Position numbers and translations under genes: made by a program. Below the pieces are notes generated by a model, which saw only the letters and a program-made list of their open reading frames with translations, ran no database searches and was not told the DNA's origin. DNA of 64,000 nt from contig JAMPIU010000053.1 of NCBI GenBank assembly GCA_023667845.1, forward strand, positions 62,001-126,000, in the 5' to 3' direction. This DNA comes from Dehalobacter sp. Lineage in GTDB: Bacteria; Bacillota; Desulfitobacteriia; Desulfitobacteriales; Syntrophobotulaceae. Shown piece after piece: positions 30,024-39,426 of the stretch. Numbering within the stretch: position 1 is the stretch's first letter; every line of letters starts with the position of its first letter.

Positions 30024-30620
30024 TTACAGCTGACGTCTGCCTTCGAGCGCCCGGGCAATGGTGACTTCATCCGCGTATTCTAAATCTCCGCCTACCGGCA
30101 GGCCATGCGCGATCTTTGTCACTTTAATCTCGATGGGTTTTAGGAGCTTTGAAATATACAATGAGGTGGCCTCACCTTCAACCGTTGGATTCACTGCCAG
30201 TACAACTTCCTGAACCCCTTCCAGCCGGTGGAATAATGGAGATAGATTAAGCTGCTCCGGCCCGATCCCTTCCATTGGCGACAGTACACCGTGTAAGACA
30301 TGATAAAGCCCTTTATATTCGCCGGTCTTCTCCAGCGCAATCACATCGCGGGGCTGTTCTACGACACAAAGAAGCGTTCTGTCCCTGCGCTCCCCTGAAC
30401 AAATTTTACATGGATCAATATCGGTATAATTCCCGCAAACCGTGCATTGTTTGATTTCCTGCAACGCTTTTGTCACTGTCTGCGTCAGATCACCGGCTTG
30501 ATCCGGATGCCTCAAAAGATAAAAGGCAAGGCGCCCTGCAGTCTTCGGCCCAACCCCAGGCAAGCGAGAAAATGCCGCAATCAAATCGGATACTGGCTGA
30601 GGGTAATATAGATAATCCAT
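30024..30620 (-). CDS. recR: Recombination mediator RecR
   Basis: 198 residues, the standard length. It has an N-terminal helix-hairpin-helix ([20 protein letters not shown]), a C4 zinc finger [16 protein letters not shown] and a Toprim domain with VVEQPRD and [11 protein letters not shown]. It works with RecO to load RecA on gapped DNA. It is in an operon with ybaB and dnaX upstream. Confidence 0.97.
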   Translation of the reverse strand: MDYLYYPQPVSDLIAAFSRLPGVGPKTAGRLAFYLLRHPDQAGDLTQTVTKALQEIKQCTVCGNYTDIDPCKICSGERRDRTLLCVVEQPRDVIALEKTGEYKGLYHVLHGVLSPMEGIGPEQLNLSPLFHRLEGVQEVVLAVNPTVEGEATSLYISKLLKPIEIKVTKIAHGLPVGGDLEYADEVTIARALEGRRQL

Positions 30621-30701
30621 AAAATGTATACTCTCCAGAATTTTTCTAGTCCCTTGTCAACCTTAAACTGATTAGATTTAGCGTTAAACGGTATCAATGT
30701 T

Positions 30702-31040
30702 TTAGAATAATCCGGGAATATTGAATCCTCCGGTTGCTTTGGCCATGCCGTTCTCGACCATCGCCTGGGCATTCCTAAGTCCCTGGTTGATTGCAGCTTT
30801 AATCATGTCCTCGAGTAGTTCAGCGTCATCCGGATCAATCGCTTCCGGCTTTATTTTAAGTTCCAGAACTTCCATTTTACCGCTGACAACGACTTCCACC
30901 ATGCCGCCGCCTGAAGATGCCTGAATACTTTGACTTTCCAGTTCTTCCTTCGCTTTCATCATATTCTCTTGCATCTTCTGTGCCTGTTTCAGCATCTGGT
31001 TCATATTGCCCATTCCGCCACCGCCTTGTTTAAATCCCAT
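30702..31040 (-). CDS. YbaB/EbfC family nucleoid-associated protein
   Basis: 112 residues. The glycine-rich start [15 protein letters not shown] leads into a coiled helix [17 protein letters not shown]. The conserved [20 protein letters not shown] and [11 protein letters not shown] segments follow. It forms DNA-binding tweezer dimers. It lies between dnaX and recR, the usual position (yaaK). AAGGAGAG precedes the ATG at 31040. An in-frame ATG at 31049 is less well placed. Confidence 0.93.
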   Translation of the reverse strand: MGFKQGGGGMGNMNQMLKQAQKMQENMMKAKEELESQSIQASSGGGMVEVVVSGKMEVLELKIKPEAIDPDDAELLEDMIKAAINQGLRNAQAMVENGMAKATGGFNIPGLF

Positions 31041-31148
31041 GAATAACACTCTCCTTATTCGACTATTCTTTTTTTGCTATTGCTTGATTCTTTTTTCTAA
31101 CATTCGTTTGCTCGCTTATGGCTCGCTTAAAGCTGTCTATCATCTATA

Positions 31149-32825
31149 TTACTTTTCTTTTCGCACCTGCACAAGCTGATCTCCAAATAATTCGCGGGCT
31201 TTTTGGACCAAATAGTCGTCTTCAGCTGGTCCCATCCGGTCCGTTACTCTTTTTTTTGACTCTGTAGAATCCGCAGCTTCAGCCGGCAGAGCCTGAACCT
31301 CACTTTCAATAAGGTTGTTCAGACTGAGTTTTTTACCAAATGTTTGCAGAAGTACTTCTTCCACAACATTTTTATTTTCTACCTGATTGAATTTGTCCCG
31401 GTGGAAAGAATAGCCGTCTTTAAAAACCAAATAGACCTGATCATCTTTTACGGCAAGCGGTTTTCCCTCCAGCAGGAAAGCATGGGTAGATCTTTTCCGT
31501 TTCCGGACTTCCTCGAGTATTTCCGGCCATTTATCCTGGACCGTCTGGAAGTTGACACTGCCTTGTTCAGCAGCAGGTAAGGTTTCAGCCATATTCTGGT
31601 CCTGTTCGGTGGTTTCAACTGCCTTCGTTGGAGCCTCATCCTTACTTTCAGCCGGATGTTTACCGGCCGTCTGCACGGCCTTTTGCGGCTGTTTAACGTG
31701 CGTTTCTTTAGGCCGGTTTTCGGTTGTATCAGTTGAACCCCCCGCTATATCTGCTCCAAAAATGGTCTGCACCAGAATCATTTCCGCTGCCAGACGGGCA
31801 TTTGTCGCGTAGCGCAATTCCCCTTCACCCTTCAGAAGGACATTGATCCAGCAGAGAAGCCGGTTCAGACCGATTGCCTGACTCTGCGCAACAAGCCGCC
31901 GGGTCATCTCAGGTGCCATCAAAGGTTCCTGACCGCCGGTCAAATATAACAGCGCCTGCCGCAGATAGTCCAACAGTTCGCGGATGATTTGCCGGGGATC
32001 CCGACCCAGAGAAATTCCTTCTCCGAGCTTAGCCAGGGTCAAAGCATAATCTTGATTCAGCAGGGAATCCGTCAGATCTGCACTGAATGTTTCCCCAACC
32101 ATGCCGATCACCTGATAAACATGCTCCATCCTGATAGGATCATCCTGCAGTAGACACTGGTCGAGGATGCTTAATGCATCGCGCAAACCACCTTCGGCCT
32201 TAGCCGCGATAACCCGCAGTGCTTTGGTCTCGATATCCCGCCCTAAAGCCTGACACACCTCCTGCAGTCTCATCGCAATGCCTTCCGCGGAAATGCGGTG
32301 GAACTCAAATCTCTGCACTCTGGATAAAATCGTCAGTGGCACTTTATGGGCCTCCGTCGTTGCCAAGACAAAGACAACATTGACCGGTGGCTCCTCCAAT
32401 GTTTTGAGCAAAGCATTAAAAGCCTCAGGTGTGAGCATATGGACTTCATCGATAATATATACTTTATATTTGCCGCCGGACGACGCCAGCTTTACTTTCT
32501 CTCTTAAATCCCGGATTTCATCAATGCCCCTGTTGGAAGCGGCATCGATTTCCAGAACATCCATCGCATTTCCCTGGTCAATATCCAGACACGATGCACA
32601 CCGGCTGCACGGTTCAGCGCCATCCCGGTCGGAGCAGTTCAGTGCTTTCGCCAAAATCTTCGCTGCCGAAGTCTTTCCTGTACCCCGGGGTCCGCTGAAC
32701 ATATAAGCATGCGCGACCTTATTCTGGTTCAGTGCATTAGTCAAGGTTATTTTGACATGTTCCTGGCCCACCATCTCACTGAATTTTTTGGGCCGCCACT
32801 CTCGATAAAGTGCAAGATATGCCAT
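31149..32825 (-). CDS. dnaX: DNA polymerase III gamma/tau subunit
   Basis: 558 residues. It has the AAA+ clamp-loader core with Walker A GPRGTGKTSAAK near residue 45, zinc module CSDRDGAEPCSRCASC, Walker B IIDEVHML and sensor LSRVQRFEF. A low-complexity, Gln/Thr/Glu-rich linker (about 360-415) leads to a C-terminal tau-like domain. The start MAYLALYREW at 32825 is the family-typical one. The SRP RNA gene lies upstream, as in Bacillus scr-dnaX. Confidence 0.96.
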   Translation of the reverse strand: MAYLALYREWRPKKFSEMVGQEHVKITLTNALNQNKVAHAYMFSGPRGTGKTSAAKILAKALNCSDRDGAEPCSRCASCLDIDQGNAMDVLEIDAASNRGIDEIRDLREKVKLASSGGKYKVYIIDEVHMLTPEAFNALLKTLEEPPVNVVFVLATTEAHKVPLTILSRVQRFEFHRISAEGIAMRLQEVCQALGRDIETKALRVIAAKAEGGLRDALSILDQCLLQDDPIRMEHVYQVIGMVGETFSADLTDSLLNQDYALTLAKLGEGISLGRDPRQIIRELLDYLRQALLYLTGGQEPLMAPEMTRRLVAQSQAIGLNRLLCWINVLLKGEGELRYATNARLAAEMILVQTIFGADIAGGSTDTTENRPKETHVKQPQKAVQTAGKHPAESKDEAPTKAVETTEQDQNMAETLPAAEQGSVNFQTVQDKWPEILEEVRKRKRSTHAFLLEGKPLAVKDDQVYLVFKDGYSFHRDKFNQVENKNVVEEVLLQTFGKKLSLNNLIESEVQALPAEAADSTESKKRVTDRMGPAEDDYLVQKARELFGDQLVQVRKEK

Positions 32826-32965
32826 GTTATCACCCGTCACTTCCTAAATTCATAAAGAATACTTGGCCGACGCCAAGCCGTTGGCGGAAGCCTTAGTTGC
32901 ACTTAGATATATCAAAAAGCAATATACTTTCGGATATACGACCAGAAACTTGAATTTTCTGATAC

Positions 32966-32996
32966 ACCAAAAAAGATGGTCTCCAAAACCACCTTA
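32966..32996 (-). terminator. Terminator of the SRP RNA
   Basis: On the - strand AAGGTGGT and GACCATCTT form a stem, followed by a run of T, just after the predicted RNA 3' end. Confidence 0.7.
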
Positions 32997-33006
32997 TATG
33001 AATAAA

Positions 33007-33277
33007 GACCGTGCACCTTTGATCGAACCAAAACCTCCGGACGTTAACCCTGCTCAAATGTTCATTCCCGGTCACCTCGCGGCACACAGAACTAACTCCT
33101 TAGTGCTGCTTCCGTCAGGATCTGACACGGTTCAAAGCGTTCCGTTGCGCAAGACCAGAAACTCATCACATTCAAACATGGACTGCTCCGACGACCAGAT
33201 CCTCATCAAAGGAATTAAACCCCGCTATAGCGGATTGCGGGTTACAAGGAACCGCTGACTCCCCGTCTAGCACGGTC
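33007..33277 (-). ncRNA. ffs: Signal recognition particle RNA, large (Alu-containing) type
   Basis: On the - strand the 5' end reads GACCGTGCTAGACGGGGAG, then AGCGGTTCC and TGTAACCCGCAATCC, which is the Alu domain of Bacillus-type scRNA. The S-domain tetraloop region and the GGAAGCAG segment near GACGGAAGCAGCAC follow. The terminal helix closes through GACCGTGC (5') and GCACGGTC (3', 33007-33014), giving about 271 nt, close to the 271-nt Bacillus RNA. TATAAT at 33284-33289 serves as -10. It guides membrane protein targeting with Ffh. Confidence 0.93.
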
Positions 33278-33283
33278 AAACTT

Positions 33284-33289
33284 TATTAT
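33284..33289 (-). promoter_or_regulatory. -10 element of the SRP RNA promoter
   Basis: TATAAT on the - strand, about 7 bp before the RNA 5' end. A matching -35 is not clear. Confidence 0.5.
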
Positions 33290-33317
33290 ACCATGAAAAA
33301 GAAAGTAAATAAATAAA

Positions 33318-33338
33318 AAGCCTTAAATGTCAAGGCTT
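33318..33338 (-). terminator. Native terminator of the interrupted tRNA-Ser gene
   Basis: AAGCCTT / AAGGCTT hairpin with a 7-nt loop, followed on the - strand by a T-rich run. It lies directly downstream of the left tRNA remnant. Confidence 0.75.
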
Positions 33339-33350
33339 CGAATAATGTCA

Positions 33351-33438
33351 ATGGCGGAGAGAGTGGGATTCGAACCCACGACACAGTTCATCACCATGTA
33401 CCCGCTTTCCAGGCGAGCGCCTTCGACCAACTCAGCCA
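33351..33438. repeat. Left attachment repeat (att, 88 bp)
   Basis: Identical over 88 bp to 41870-41957. It holds the 3' part and most of the body of a tRNA-Ser gene. The chromosome (SRP RNA, dnaX) lies to the left and the element to the right. Confidence 0.9.
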
Positions 33439-33445
33439 AACCCGC
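33352..33445 (-). pseudogene. tRNA-Ser remnant with replaced 5' acceptor strand
   Basis: The 3' part, variable arm, anticodon arm (GGA) and D-arm are present, but the 5' acceptor strand reads GCGGGTT, which cannot pair with TCTCTCC. The native 5' end was swapped for element DNA on integration. A general tRNA scan might call this a gene, but it should be inactive. Confidence 0.85.
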
Positions 33446-33696
33446 ATTCTATAAGGGTTTTACGCCATTAGCATCAATGCTTTTCATATTCCTGTTGGCT
33501 CGTTTTATTACACACCTACTTTGAATACTATATCATAAAAAATAATTTTGACAACACTAATGTGTATGTAATATTCCCCATTTAAGCAATTTGGTCTTAA
33601 ATAAATTTATAAAAAGTGGGTACAGATTATTCTGTACCCGCTTGATATTCAAGTAGTCTATAAAAGGAGCATCTGACTTAATAAATGAGACTTTGG

Positions 33697-34533
33697 TTAG
33701 ATATTTTCTTCGAAAATTTCAAACCCTTTCGGAATTCTTTTCCGTATCACAATAAATCCAAAACTAACAAATACTATAGATAAAAATATAGAAAGATAAA
33801 GTGAAAAAGTTTTACCTTCTACTGTTAATTCTGTTACGCTATTTGGAGCAAATAAGGCCAAAGAAAGTAATAGCAATCCCATTATTATATAAAATATACC
33901 AAACCATTTTCTAAAATTTTTCCTTTTCATTATTAAATCTATTATGTCTATTGCCAAGAATGGTCTAATAAACTTTTGATGCTTTTTTCGAGTATTTACT
34001 TTCCCAGCACTTTTTATTGTTCCGCAAAATTGAATGTCGTTTGAAGAATTGCCAGTGTGTAATACCTGAATGACAGCTCCTTCTTCAAAATCTAAATAAT
34101 CAAATTCAATAGCATAACTTTTCCCTTGCTCAATTTGGTGCAATTTTACGTCATTTGATTCCTTCTTAGTATATATTATCTTTGCTTCTAAAATTAGATA
34201 ATCATCTTTACATTTTATCAGTAATGGATCTGCTGAAGCAATATCACTATTATTTATAGTATCCTTACCATCATTCCATAAAGCAATTTTTGTTACTGTA
34301 ACATTTGGTATTTTATTTCCATTGTACAAAATTTGTAATCCGTTAAATTTTTCTACTGAATCACGTAATAAATTTATACTTCGTATTTGAACCTTTGGGT
34401 TCTTTGTCTTTTTACTTTTGATGAAAAATATTATTCCTAGGATTAGACTAAGAATACCAATGAAAGTCGAGATAATTGCTAGCCACGGGTTTGTAGCTAA
34501 TCCATATATTAAACTATTTATTTGTACATGCAT
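33697..34533 (-). CDS. Membrane protein of unknown function (element cargo)
   Basis: 278 residues. A membrane segment near residues 15-36 (LAIISTFIGILSLILGIIFF), a soluble beta-rich middle of about 160 residues, and two C-terminal membrane segments (FGIFYIIMGLLLLSLALF and LYLSIFLSIVFVSFGFIVI). I do not recognise a family. It lies at the left end of the element, where cargo is common, and is AT-rich like its neighbours. The ribosome site before the ATG is GGAGACAG-like. Confidence 0.7.
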   Translation of the reverse strand: MHVQINSLIYGLATNPWLAIISTFIGILSLILGIIFFIKSKKTKNPKVQIRSINLLRDSVEKFNGLQILYNGNKIPNVTVTKIALWNDGKDTINNSDIASADPLLIKCKDDYLILEAKIIYTKKESNDVKLHQIEQGKSYAIEFDYLDFEEGAVIQVLHTGNSSNDIQFCGTIKSAGKVNTRKKHQKFIRPFLAIDIIDLIMKRKNFRKWFGIFYIIMGLLLLSLALFAPNSVTELTVEGKTFSLYLSIFLSIVFVSFGFIVIRKRIPKGFEIFEENI

Positions 34534-34844
34534 CAGCTGTCTCCTTTATCCAATTGTTTTGGGAAAATTAATATAAGAATTAACATAATAAATAGCTTCA
34601 AATCAAAAAAAGTTATTCGTCGCTTTCATTATCTGTCACATATTTCATAAATAAATACGACACTATTCTGTAAATTCCTGTTTATTTAGAAATTTATCGT
34701 GATATAGCTCATATTCGAACTATACTAACAGAGGTGTCTACCTTGGTGTACTTAACGACTTGCACAGAAATAATTAAGACCATTTAATGTAAACTACCCC
34801 CCACCAAAAAAGAAGAGGCTATATCCCTTCTTCAAGATTATTTG
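34534..34844. other. Intergenic gap in the element
   Basis: 311 bp between the membrane protein and the resolvase, AT-rich. No gene or clear repeat seen. The T-rich stretch AAAAAAGAAGAGG near 34806 may be part of a weak terminator for the resolvase. Confidence 0.3.
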
Positions 34845-35429
34845 TTATTTTGGTAATCCAGCCTTCCGTTTCCTCATTTCCCTTGTTAAAGTCGCCTTAC
34901 TAATTTTGGTCATTTCTGCAACCTGAGTATAAGAGTATTTCTCCAACAAATCTAAAGCATGGTTTATTTGAGTATCAGTAAATAATTTTGGTCTACCTTC
35001 TTTAAATCCTGCTTTGGTTTTTGCTATTGCCTTACCAGCTTGTGTACGTTCAACAATCATATCACGCTCAAATTCTGCAAATGCACTCATTACAGTTAAT
35101 GTGACTTTCCCTATAGGGGAATCCTCTACCATTCCCATATTAAGTATATTTACGCCAATACCTTTAGCCATCAATTCTCTAATTAAATTAACGCCTTCTG
35201 TGGCTGTCCTTGCAAATCTATCAAGCTTTGTAACTATAAGAGTATCGCCAGATTCGAGTGTATTCAGCATTTCATTAAACACTGGTCTATCTGTTTTTGT
35301 GCCAGTATAACTTTCTTTGAAAACTTCTGAACAGCCTTTTTCCTTTAATGCTTTTTCTTGATCTTCTAAACTGTTCCCACAATTCGCCTGTTGTCTTGTG
35401 CTAACTCTGGCATAGCCTATAGTTTTCAT
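34845..35429 (-). CDS. Serine recombinase, resolvase/invertase family
   Basis: 194 residues. The catalytic domain opens [11 protein letters not shown] with the nucleophile at Ser10. It continues with the [19 protein letters not shown] and [17 protein letters not shown] motifs. A C-terminal helix-turn-helix ([21 protein letters not shown]) completes the small-resolvase layout. It would recombine short paired sites, either to resolve dimers or to invert a segment. No partner transposase is present. It is a second recombinase beside the tyrosine integrase. GAGGTAAATATT precedes the ATG. Confidence 0.92.
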   Translation of the reverse strand: MKTIGYARVSTRQQANCGNSLEDQEKALKEKGCSEVFKESYTGTKTDRPVFNEMLNTLESGDTLIVTKLDRFARTATEGVNLIRELMAKGIGVNILNMGMVEDSPIGKVTLTVMSAFAEFERDMIVERTQAGKAIAKTKAGFKEGRPKLFTDTQINHALDLLEKYSYTQVAEMTKISKATLTREMRKRKAGLPK

Positions 35430-35589
35430 AATATTTACCTCTTTTCAGATCATAGTTTTGACCATATGTTTTGATTACGCTCTATGCCTTTATTTTACTA
35501 CAACAAAAAATCATAGTCAATACTGTTAAGTTATGACTATTACAATTAATTACTTTCAAGTAATTATCCGTTTAATATTTGGCTCAATA

Positions 35590-36138
35590 TTATTTTAATT
35601 TTATATTTATCTTATGAAGTAAATTGATTATTTCTGAAAAACCAAACATAAAAATACCTGTAATAATACAACCAATAATATACGGTAAAGCAATTCCAGT
35701 ATTACTACCTGTCATTAGAATTCCAATAATAATACCAAAGATGATAGTAATCCATCCTAAAACTTTTATAATAGTAGCAATAGTATTTGAGGGGTTAACA
35801 TAATCTGCTGTTTCTTTAATATTAAGGCTTAACATTTCTCTAGGATTTATTTTCTTCCCGCAATCTGGACAGAATTCAGGAACTTGATCTGAATCATTTT
35901 TGGTTATTATCGCTTCACAATATGGACAGGCTTTTACTTTCATTGTCTTTTCTCCCTGCTTTTTTGGAGCTTTGATATTTCCGTCTTCAATATTTTTTAT
36001 TTGACTTTTTGAGTATGTTGCCTCTTGGCTTGATGGAAACTCGCTGATAATCTGATTGTAAAGTTTTAAGGCCTCTTTATAATCGCCTTCTTCATAATGA
36101 AGATGATACGCTTTTTGGTAGATATCTGACGGATTCAT
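35590..36138 (-). CDS. TPR / zinc-ribbon membrane protein
   Basis: 182 residues. An N-terminal TPR-like helical pair (IYQKAYHLHYEEGDYKEALKLY), a zinc ribbon with CPYC and CPDC near residues 73 and 91, and two C-terminal membrane segments (IIKVLGWITIIFGIIIGIL and IIGCIITGIFMFGFSE). Function unknown. The layout suggests a membrane-anchored binding protein. It follows the possible replication origin of the element. Confidence 0.72.
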   Translation of the reverse strand: MNPSDIYQKAYHLHYEEGDYKEALKLYNQIISEFPSSQEATYSKSQIKNIEDGNIKAPKKQGEKTMKVKACPYCEAIITKNDSDQVPEFCPDCGKKINPREMLSLNIKETADYVNPSNTIATIIKVLGWITIIFGIIIGILMTGSNTGIALPYIIGCIITGIFMFGFSEIINLLHKINIKLK

Positions 36139-36417
36139 TTACTATCATCCTTTCTTATTCTTTAATAATGGAATTAATTACATTGAATACCACTATATCC
36201 TATTAATAGTTAAATTCTCCGAATATGTAATAACTCCTTTCGAATAAGAAGGAAAAAAACACGGTATAGAGTATTATATCGTCTACAATTCCCAAAACGC
36301 AATTTACCAAGGTTTTCAGCCATAAATATGGTAAAAAAATGATCATATTGTTCGCATCATATAACATCATTTTTATAGCAGAAGTGATAAATTTACTCAA
36401 ATCATCAAAATAAAGTC

Positions 36418-36641
36418 GGTCTTGCAGTCCGAACACCTTTCAGAAAACGCCCTATTCAAGCGTGTTTCAGCATTCAAGACCACAAGACCGCACATTTTCA
36501 AAGTATGACACATTAAGATTTCTAGTAAAAATATCCCTTATATTTATTATATTATTCTTTGGTCTATCGGTCTTATACCCCTCAAACGCTTGATAATACT
36601 GACTTTTTACGAGACCGCTCCGAGACCGCAAGACCAAGACC
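36418..36641. repeat. Cluster of AGACC/GGTCT motifs, possible replication origin
   Basis: Nine copies of (A/G)AGACC or its complement in 224 bp: GGTCTTG at 36418, CAAGACC at 36475 and 36483, GGTCT at 36561 and 36569, GAGACC at 36611 and 36622, CAAGACC at 36629 and 36635. They lie between the replication-type ATPase gene and the TPR gene, in a 508-bp gap without a credible gene. The arrangement resembles iterons of a replication origin. Confidence 0.5.
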
Positions 36642-36646
36642 AACCT

Positions 36647-38047
36647 TTATAAATCGCTCAAATCAATAACTTCATTCAAATTATATCTGTCTACCAACTC
36701 CTTTAATTGATTAGTGGATATGCTATAAAGCCTTGTCTTTTTACTGTTTATCGTAAGTCTTTCACAACTAATATTAAATTTATTATTTAGCATCGTAGTT
36801 AGATAATTTTTAGTCTTTAACCAACCAAACTCCTCGGTTTTTTTGAATTTCTCAAATACTTCATCTGAATCATACAATTTATTTTCGCCATCAATTTTCT
36901 TTGGCTTCATCGTCGGAATGATGTCGATAAGAACGCTGATTAATTTATAAGAATCATTCTTTTCAATATTGACCTTTGATCTTTCCTTACTGGAATCAAG
37001 GGAGAATTCATTCAATATCTGTTCAAATGACGTTTTGTGCTTGCTATCAATGAAATTGGCGATTGAGAATAATACTTCCCAAATGTCTTTTTCCCTATCA
37101 GACAATTCATTTGGTAATCTTATAAGATTGCTGTCGTATATTCTCTTGATACTATCTGCATATTGAAGACCACAAATATATAGTTCATCTCTCAATTCTC
37201 TGAGAAATTCCTGTGTTTCATTGTCTAGCTTATATCTATCGATATTTATCCCTTTGGGCTTTTTGAATATCTTTATTTTGATACATCTATCCATTAAAAC
37301 GTCCGATATATCATCTATACCAGCAAAGACTTTTGGAGAGTATGATGAAAATGGAGTTGGCTTAAAAGAATCGCCTTGTCTGTCATTTCTGATTACTGAT
37401 GCTTCTGCATTGAAACCGCTATTTAAAAGAGTCATTATGCCCTGCTGATTATCCTTTTTAAGCTTCTCAAATTCATCGATCAATAATGTTGCACCATCAA
37501 CGTCAACAAGTCTAAATACAGAGGCTTCAGAGTGGTTTACAGCCATCACAGCGTTAAATGCGAGGGGTAATATTACTTCCATGACCCTTGTCTTTCCGCT
37601 TCCTTTATCGGCATTAAGCCAAATATATGGGTAATATCTAAAGATTTTATAGAAATATGTACCTATCACCCATAAGGTTAAAATAGTAAATATTCTATTG
37701 TCCTCAAAAACAACGTACTTTTTCATGTGAGAAATTATATTATTAAAACACTCCAAAATATTAATGCTATTTTCACCTTTAATAAAATTGACTGCTGATA
37801 CTGCTCTAAAATTACACATAGCAGGGACATTATTATTTCTGAGTTTTATGCCTTTATCCTTTAAATCGGAATACTTTATAACCTTTTTATCTGAACCGAC
37901 AAGGTAATATAGATCATCGTTTGTGAATGTATATACTAAATTATTATTGCAATAATCTTGTGATGGATTAATGACCAGCGTTTGCTGAGTATCCTTTAAT
38001 TCGTCCAGAATTCCTTTGGTATAGTCATCAATTTTCTGCTTCTTCAA
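36647..38047 (-). CDS. P-loop ATPase, replicative helicase/primase-type (DUF3631-like)
   Basis: 466 residues. The central ATPase has Walker A NADKGSGKTRVME (about residues 174-186) and Walker B GATLLIDEFEKL (about 217). A segment VFAGIDDISDVLMDRCIKIKI resembles the DUF3631 / phage-type replication ATPases. The first 130 residues have no visible motif. It starts at TTG after AAGGAGG, 12 nt upstream. It lies next to the AGACC-motif cluster. Role as the element's replication initiator or helicase is inferred. Confidence 0.72.
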   Translation of the reverse strand: MKKQKIDDYTKGILDELKDTQQTLVINPSQDYCNNNLVYTFTNDDLYYLVGSDKKVIKYSDLKDKGIKLRNNNVPAMCNFRAVSAVNFIKGENSINILECFNNIISHMKKYVVFEDNRIFTILTLWVIGTYFYKIFRYYPYIWLNADKGSGKTRVMEVILPLAFNAVMAVNHSEASVFRLVDVDGATLLIDEFEKLKKDNQQGIMTLLNSGFNAEASVIRNDRQGDSFKPTPFSSYSPKVFAGIDDISDVLMDRCIKIKIFKKPKGINIDRYKLDNETQEFLRELRDELYICGLQYADSIKRIYDSNLIRLPNELSDREKDIWEVLFSIANFIDSKHKTSFEQILNEFSLDSSKERSKVNIEKNDSYKLISVLIDIIPTMKPKKIDGENKLYDSDEVFEKFKKTEEFGWLKTKNYLTTMLNNKFNISCERLTINSKKTRLYSISTNQLKELVDRYNLNEVIDLSDL

Positions 38048-38064
38048 AGCTATTTATTTCCTCC

Positions 38065-38508
38065 TTATTCTTCATATGAAATGATAATTTTAATTTGTTT
38101 ATTGCCATCTAGGTCAGCTTTAAAATGAATGTCATTATTACTATTCTTAGCTTTTATTGGCTTATTTGTTGGCTTACTTTTTTTCTTATTGTCATCATTG
38201 ACAACAAAACAATTTTCTGGGCTGAAACCAATAGTCATATCTTTTCTTTGAATCTTTGACTTCCCAGGTATGTACCCATAGTCTATATGCCAGATATAAT
38301 ATCTAAGAAAACCCATCTCACCTGACCATTCATTACACATACCTGCATTATAATCTGTTAATGTTTTTCTCCCGCATGGTGAATTTTTTTTGCCATGACT
38401 TGAATTTGCTATCCATGAAGCTCTTATTTTTTCCATATAGGGATGGGATTCTTTTATTTTTTTAGACAGAGGGATATTATCATTATTTTTATTGGGCTTT
38501 TTATTCAT
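38065..38508 (-). CDS. Phage-type protein related to HNH-like family
   Basis: 147 residues. The order RASWIANSSHGKKNS, then ECNEW-like MCNEWSG, WHIDYGYIPG and GFSPENCFVV resembles phage proteins with the pattern W-n-(M/S)..C...GY..G..LDR.D..G.YSPENC that are linked to HNH nucleases or AP2-like homing proteins. The usual HNH histidines are not clear, so activity is doubtful. It is 17 bp upstream of the ATPase gene, in the same operon. Confidence 0.5.
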   Translation of the reverse strand: MNKKPNKNNDNIPLSKKIKESHPYMEKIRASWIANSSHGKKNSPCGRKTLTDYNAGMCNEWSGEMGFLRYYIWHIDYGYIPGKSKIQRKDMTIGFSPENCFVVNDDNKKKSKPTNKPIKAKNSNNDIHFKADLDGNKQIKIIISYEE

Positions 38509-38634
38509 TTAATAATTCTCCTTTTATTATTAAAAATGGGTAGATTTAATCAAGGGATATAAATCTATACCCCTTAATCACAATTTTATTGATATGTCCG
38601 TGAAAATCATGTAATATTAGTTTGCAAATAATTC

Positions 38635-38934
38635 TTACATGCCTACTGCTTTGGGGGCATGTTCTTTTTTATATTCTTCTTTAAATTCTTGTTTTTGTTT
38701 TGAGCGTGCTTTAGCAACACGATCTTCTGCTAGATAAAGACCTTTTGATTGAAAATCTCTTCTAACCCTTGAAATGGTTTCATAGGAAACAATAGTTTCA
38801 ATTGGCGGTAAAATCATTCCATAATAGATTTGAGCGTAAAGTCTAAATAGATAGTTATCATTGTTGCGGGATTCTGGATATTCACTAAGGAGTTTAGCGA
38901 CTTTATCATGAACTTTTGATATTTTTGACATCAT
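38635..38934 (-). CDS. Phage-associated protein of unknown function
   Basis: 99 residues, mostly helical and charged. The core LLSEYPESRNNDNYLFRLYAQIY followed by TISRVRRDFQ and a C-terminal Lys/Glu-rich tail resembles a small family found in phage genomes. No catalytic motif. A ribosome site GGAGGTGAT sits just before the ATG. Confidence 0.6.
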   Translation of the reverse strand: MMSKISKVHDKVAKLLSEYPESRNNDNYLFRLYAQIYYGMILPPIETIVSYETISRVRRDFQSKGLYLAEDRVAKARSKQKQEFKEEYKKEHAPKAVGM

Positions 38935-39036
38935 ATCACCTCCTTTCTAGTAAATTATGACTTTTAAAACTATATCTAAAAACAATATCTTATCAATTAT
39001 AATTACCAATAATCATGAGGTATTATCTTCCTCTGA

Positions 39037-39408
39037 TCAGGCGTTAATTCCAAGTTGTTTTGATAATGTTTCAAAGAGTTTATCATCCTCTTTATACATA
39101 TCAGTGGTAATATCTGGGTAGCAATCTTCTTTAATAGGTTTAACATAGTCATCCATGTCATAGATGGTAACAACTCTCAAAATATCGTCTCTAAATTGAA
39201 GCACTAATGAAAATGAAAAACCTTCATCATCTAGGAATTCGACCTCGTATACTCTAAGTGGTTGATTTGTTTCTTCATCAATAAACCATCCTTCATTTAA
39301 TTCTTTTAATGATAATCTTGTTCCACTATTATCAGCATATTTTTTTAACTTGAAATAATCATATTCTTCAAGATATCTATCAAAACAAATATAGTTCGTG
39401 TTACTCAT
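39037..39408 (-). CDS. Hypothetical protein
   Basis: 123 acidic residues, soluble, no recognised motif. The middle (LRVYEVEFLDDEGFSFSLVLQF) looks like a beta sheet. It is flanked by the regulator gene and the phage-type gene in the same direction, with AGAGG before the ATG. Codon use is AT-rich like the element. Confidence 0.6.
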   Translation of the reverse strand: MSNTNYICFDRYLEEYDYFKLKKYADNSGTRLSLKELNEGWFIDEETNQPLRVYEVEFLDDEGFSFSLVLQFRDDILRVVTIYDMDDYVKPIKEDCYPDITTDMYKEDDKLFETLSKQLGINA

Positions 39409-39426
39409 AATTTTAAAACCTCTTTT

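Noticed and set aside
32863-33258. Open frame over the SRP RNA
   Set aside because: The stretch is explained by the SRP RNA on the - strand.
36203-36436. Open frame of 77 codons in the element
   Set aside because: No ribosome site, low complexity, and it runs into the AGACC-motif region.
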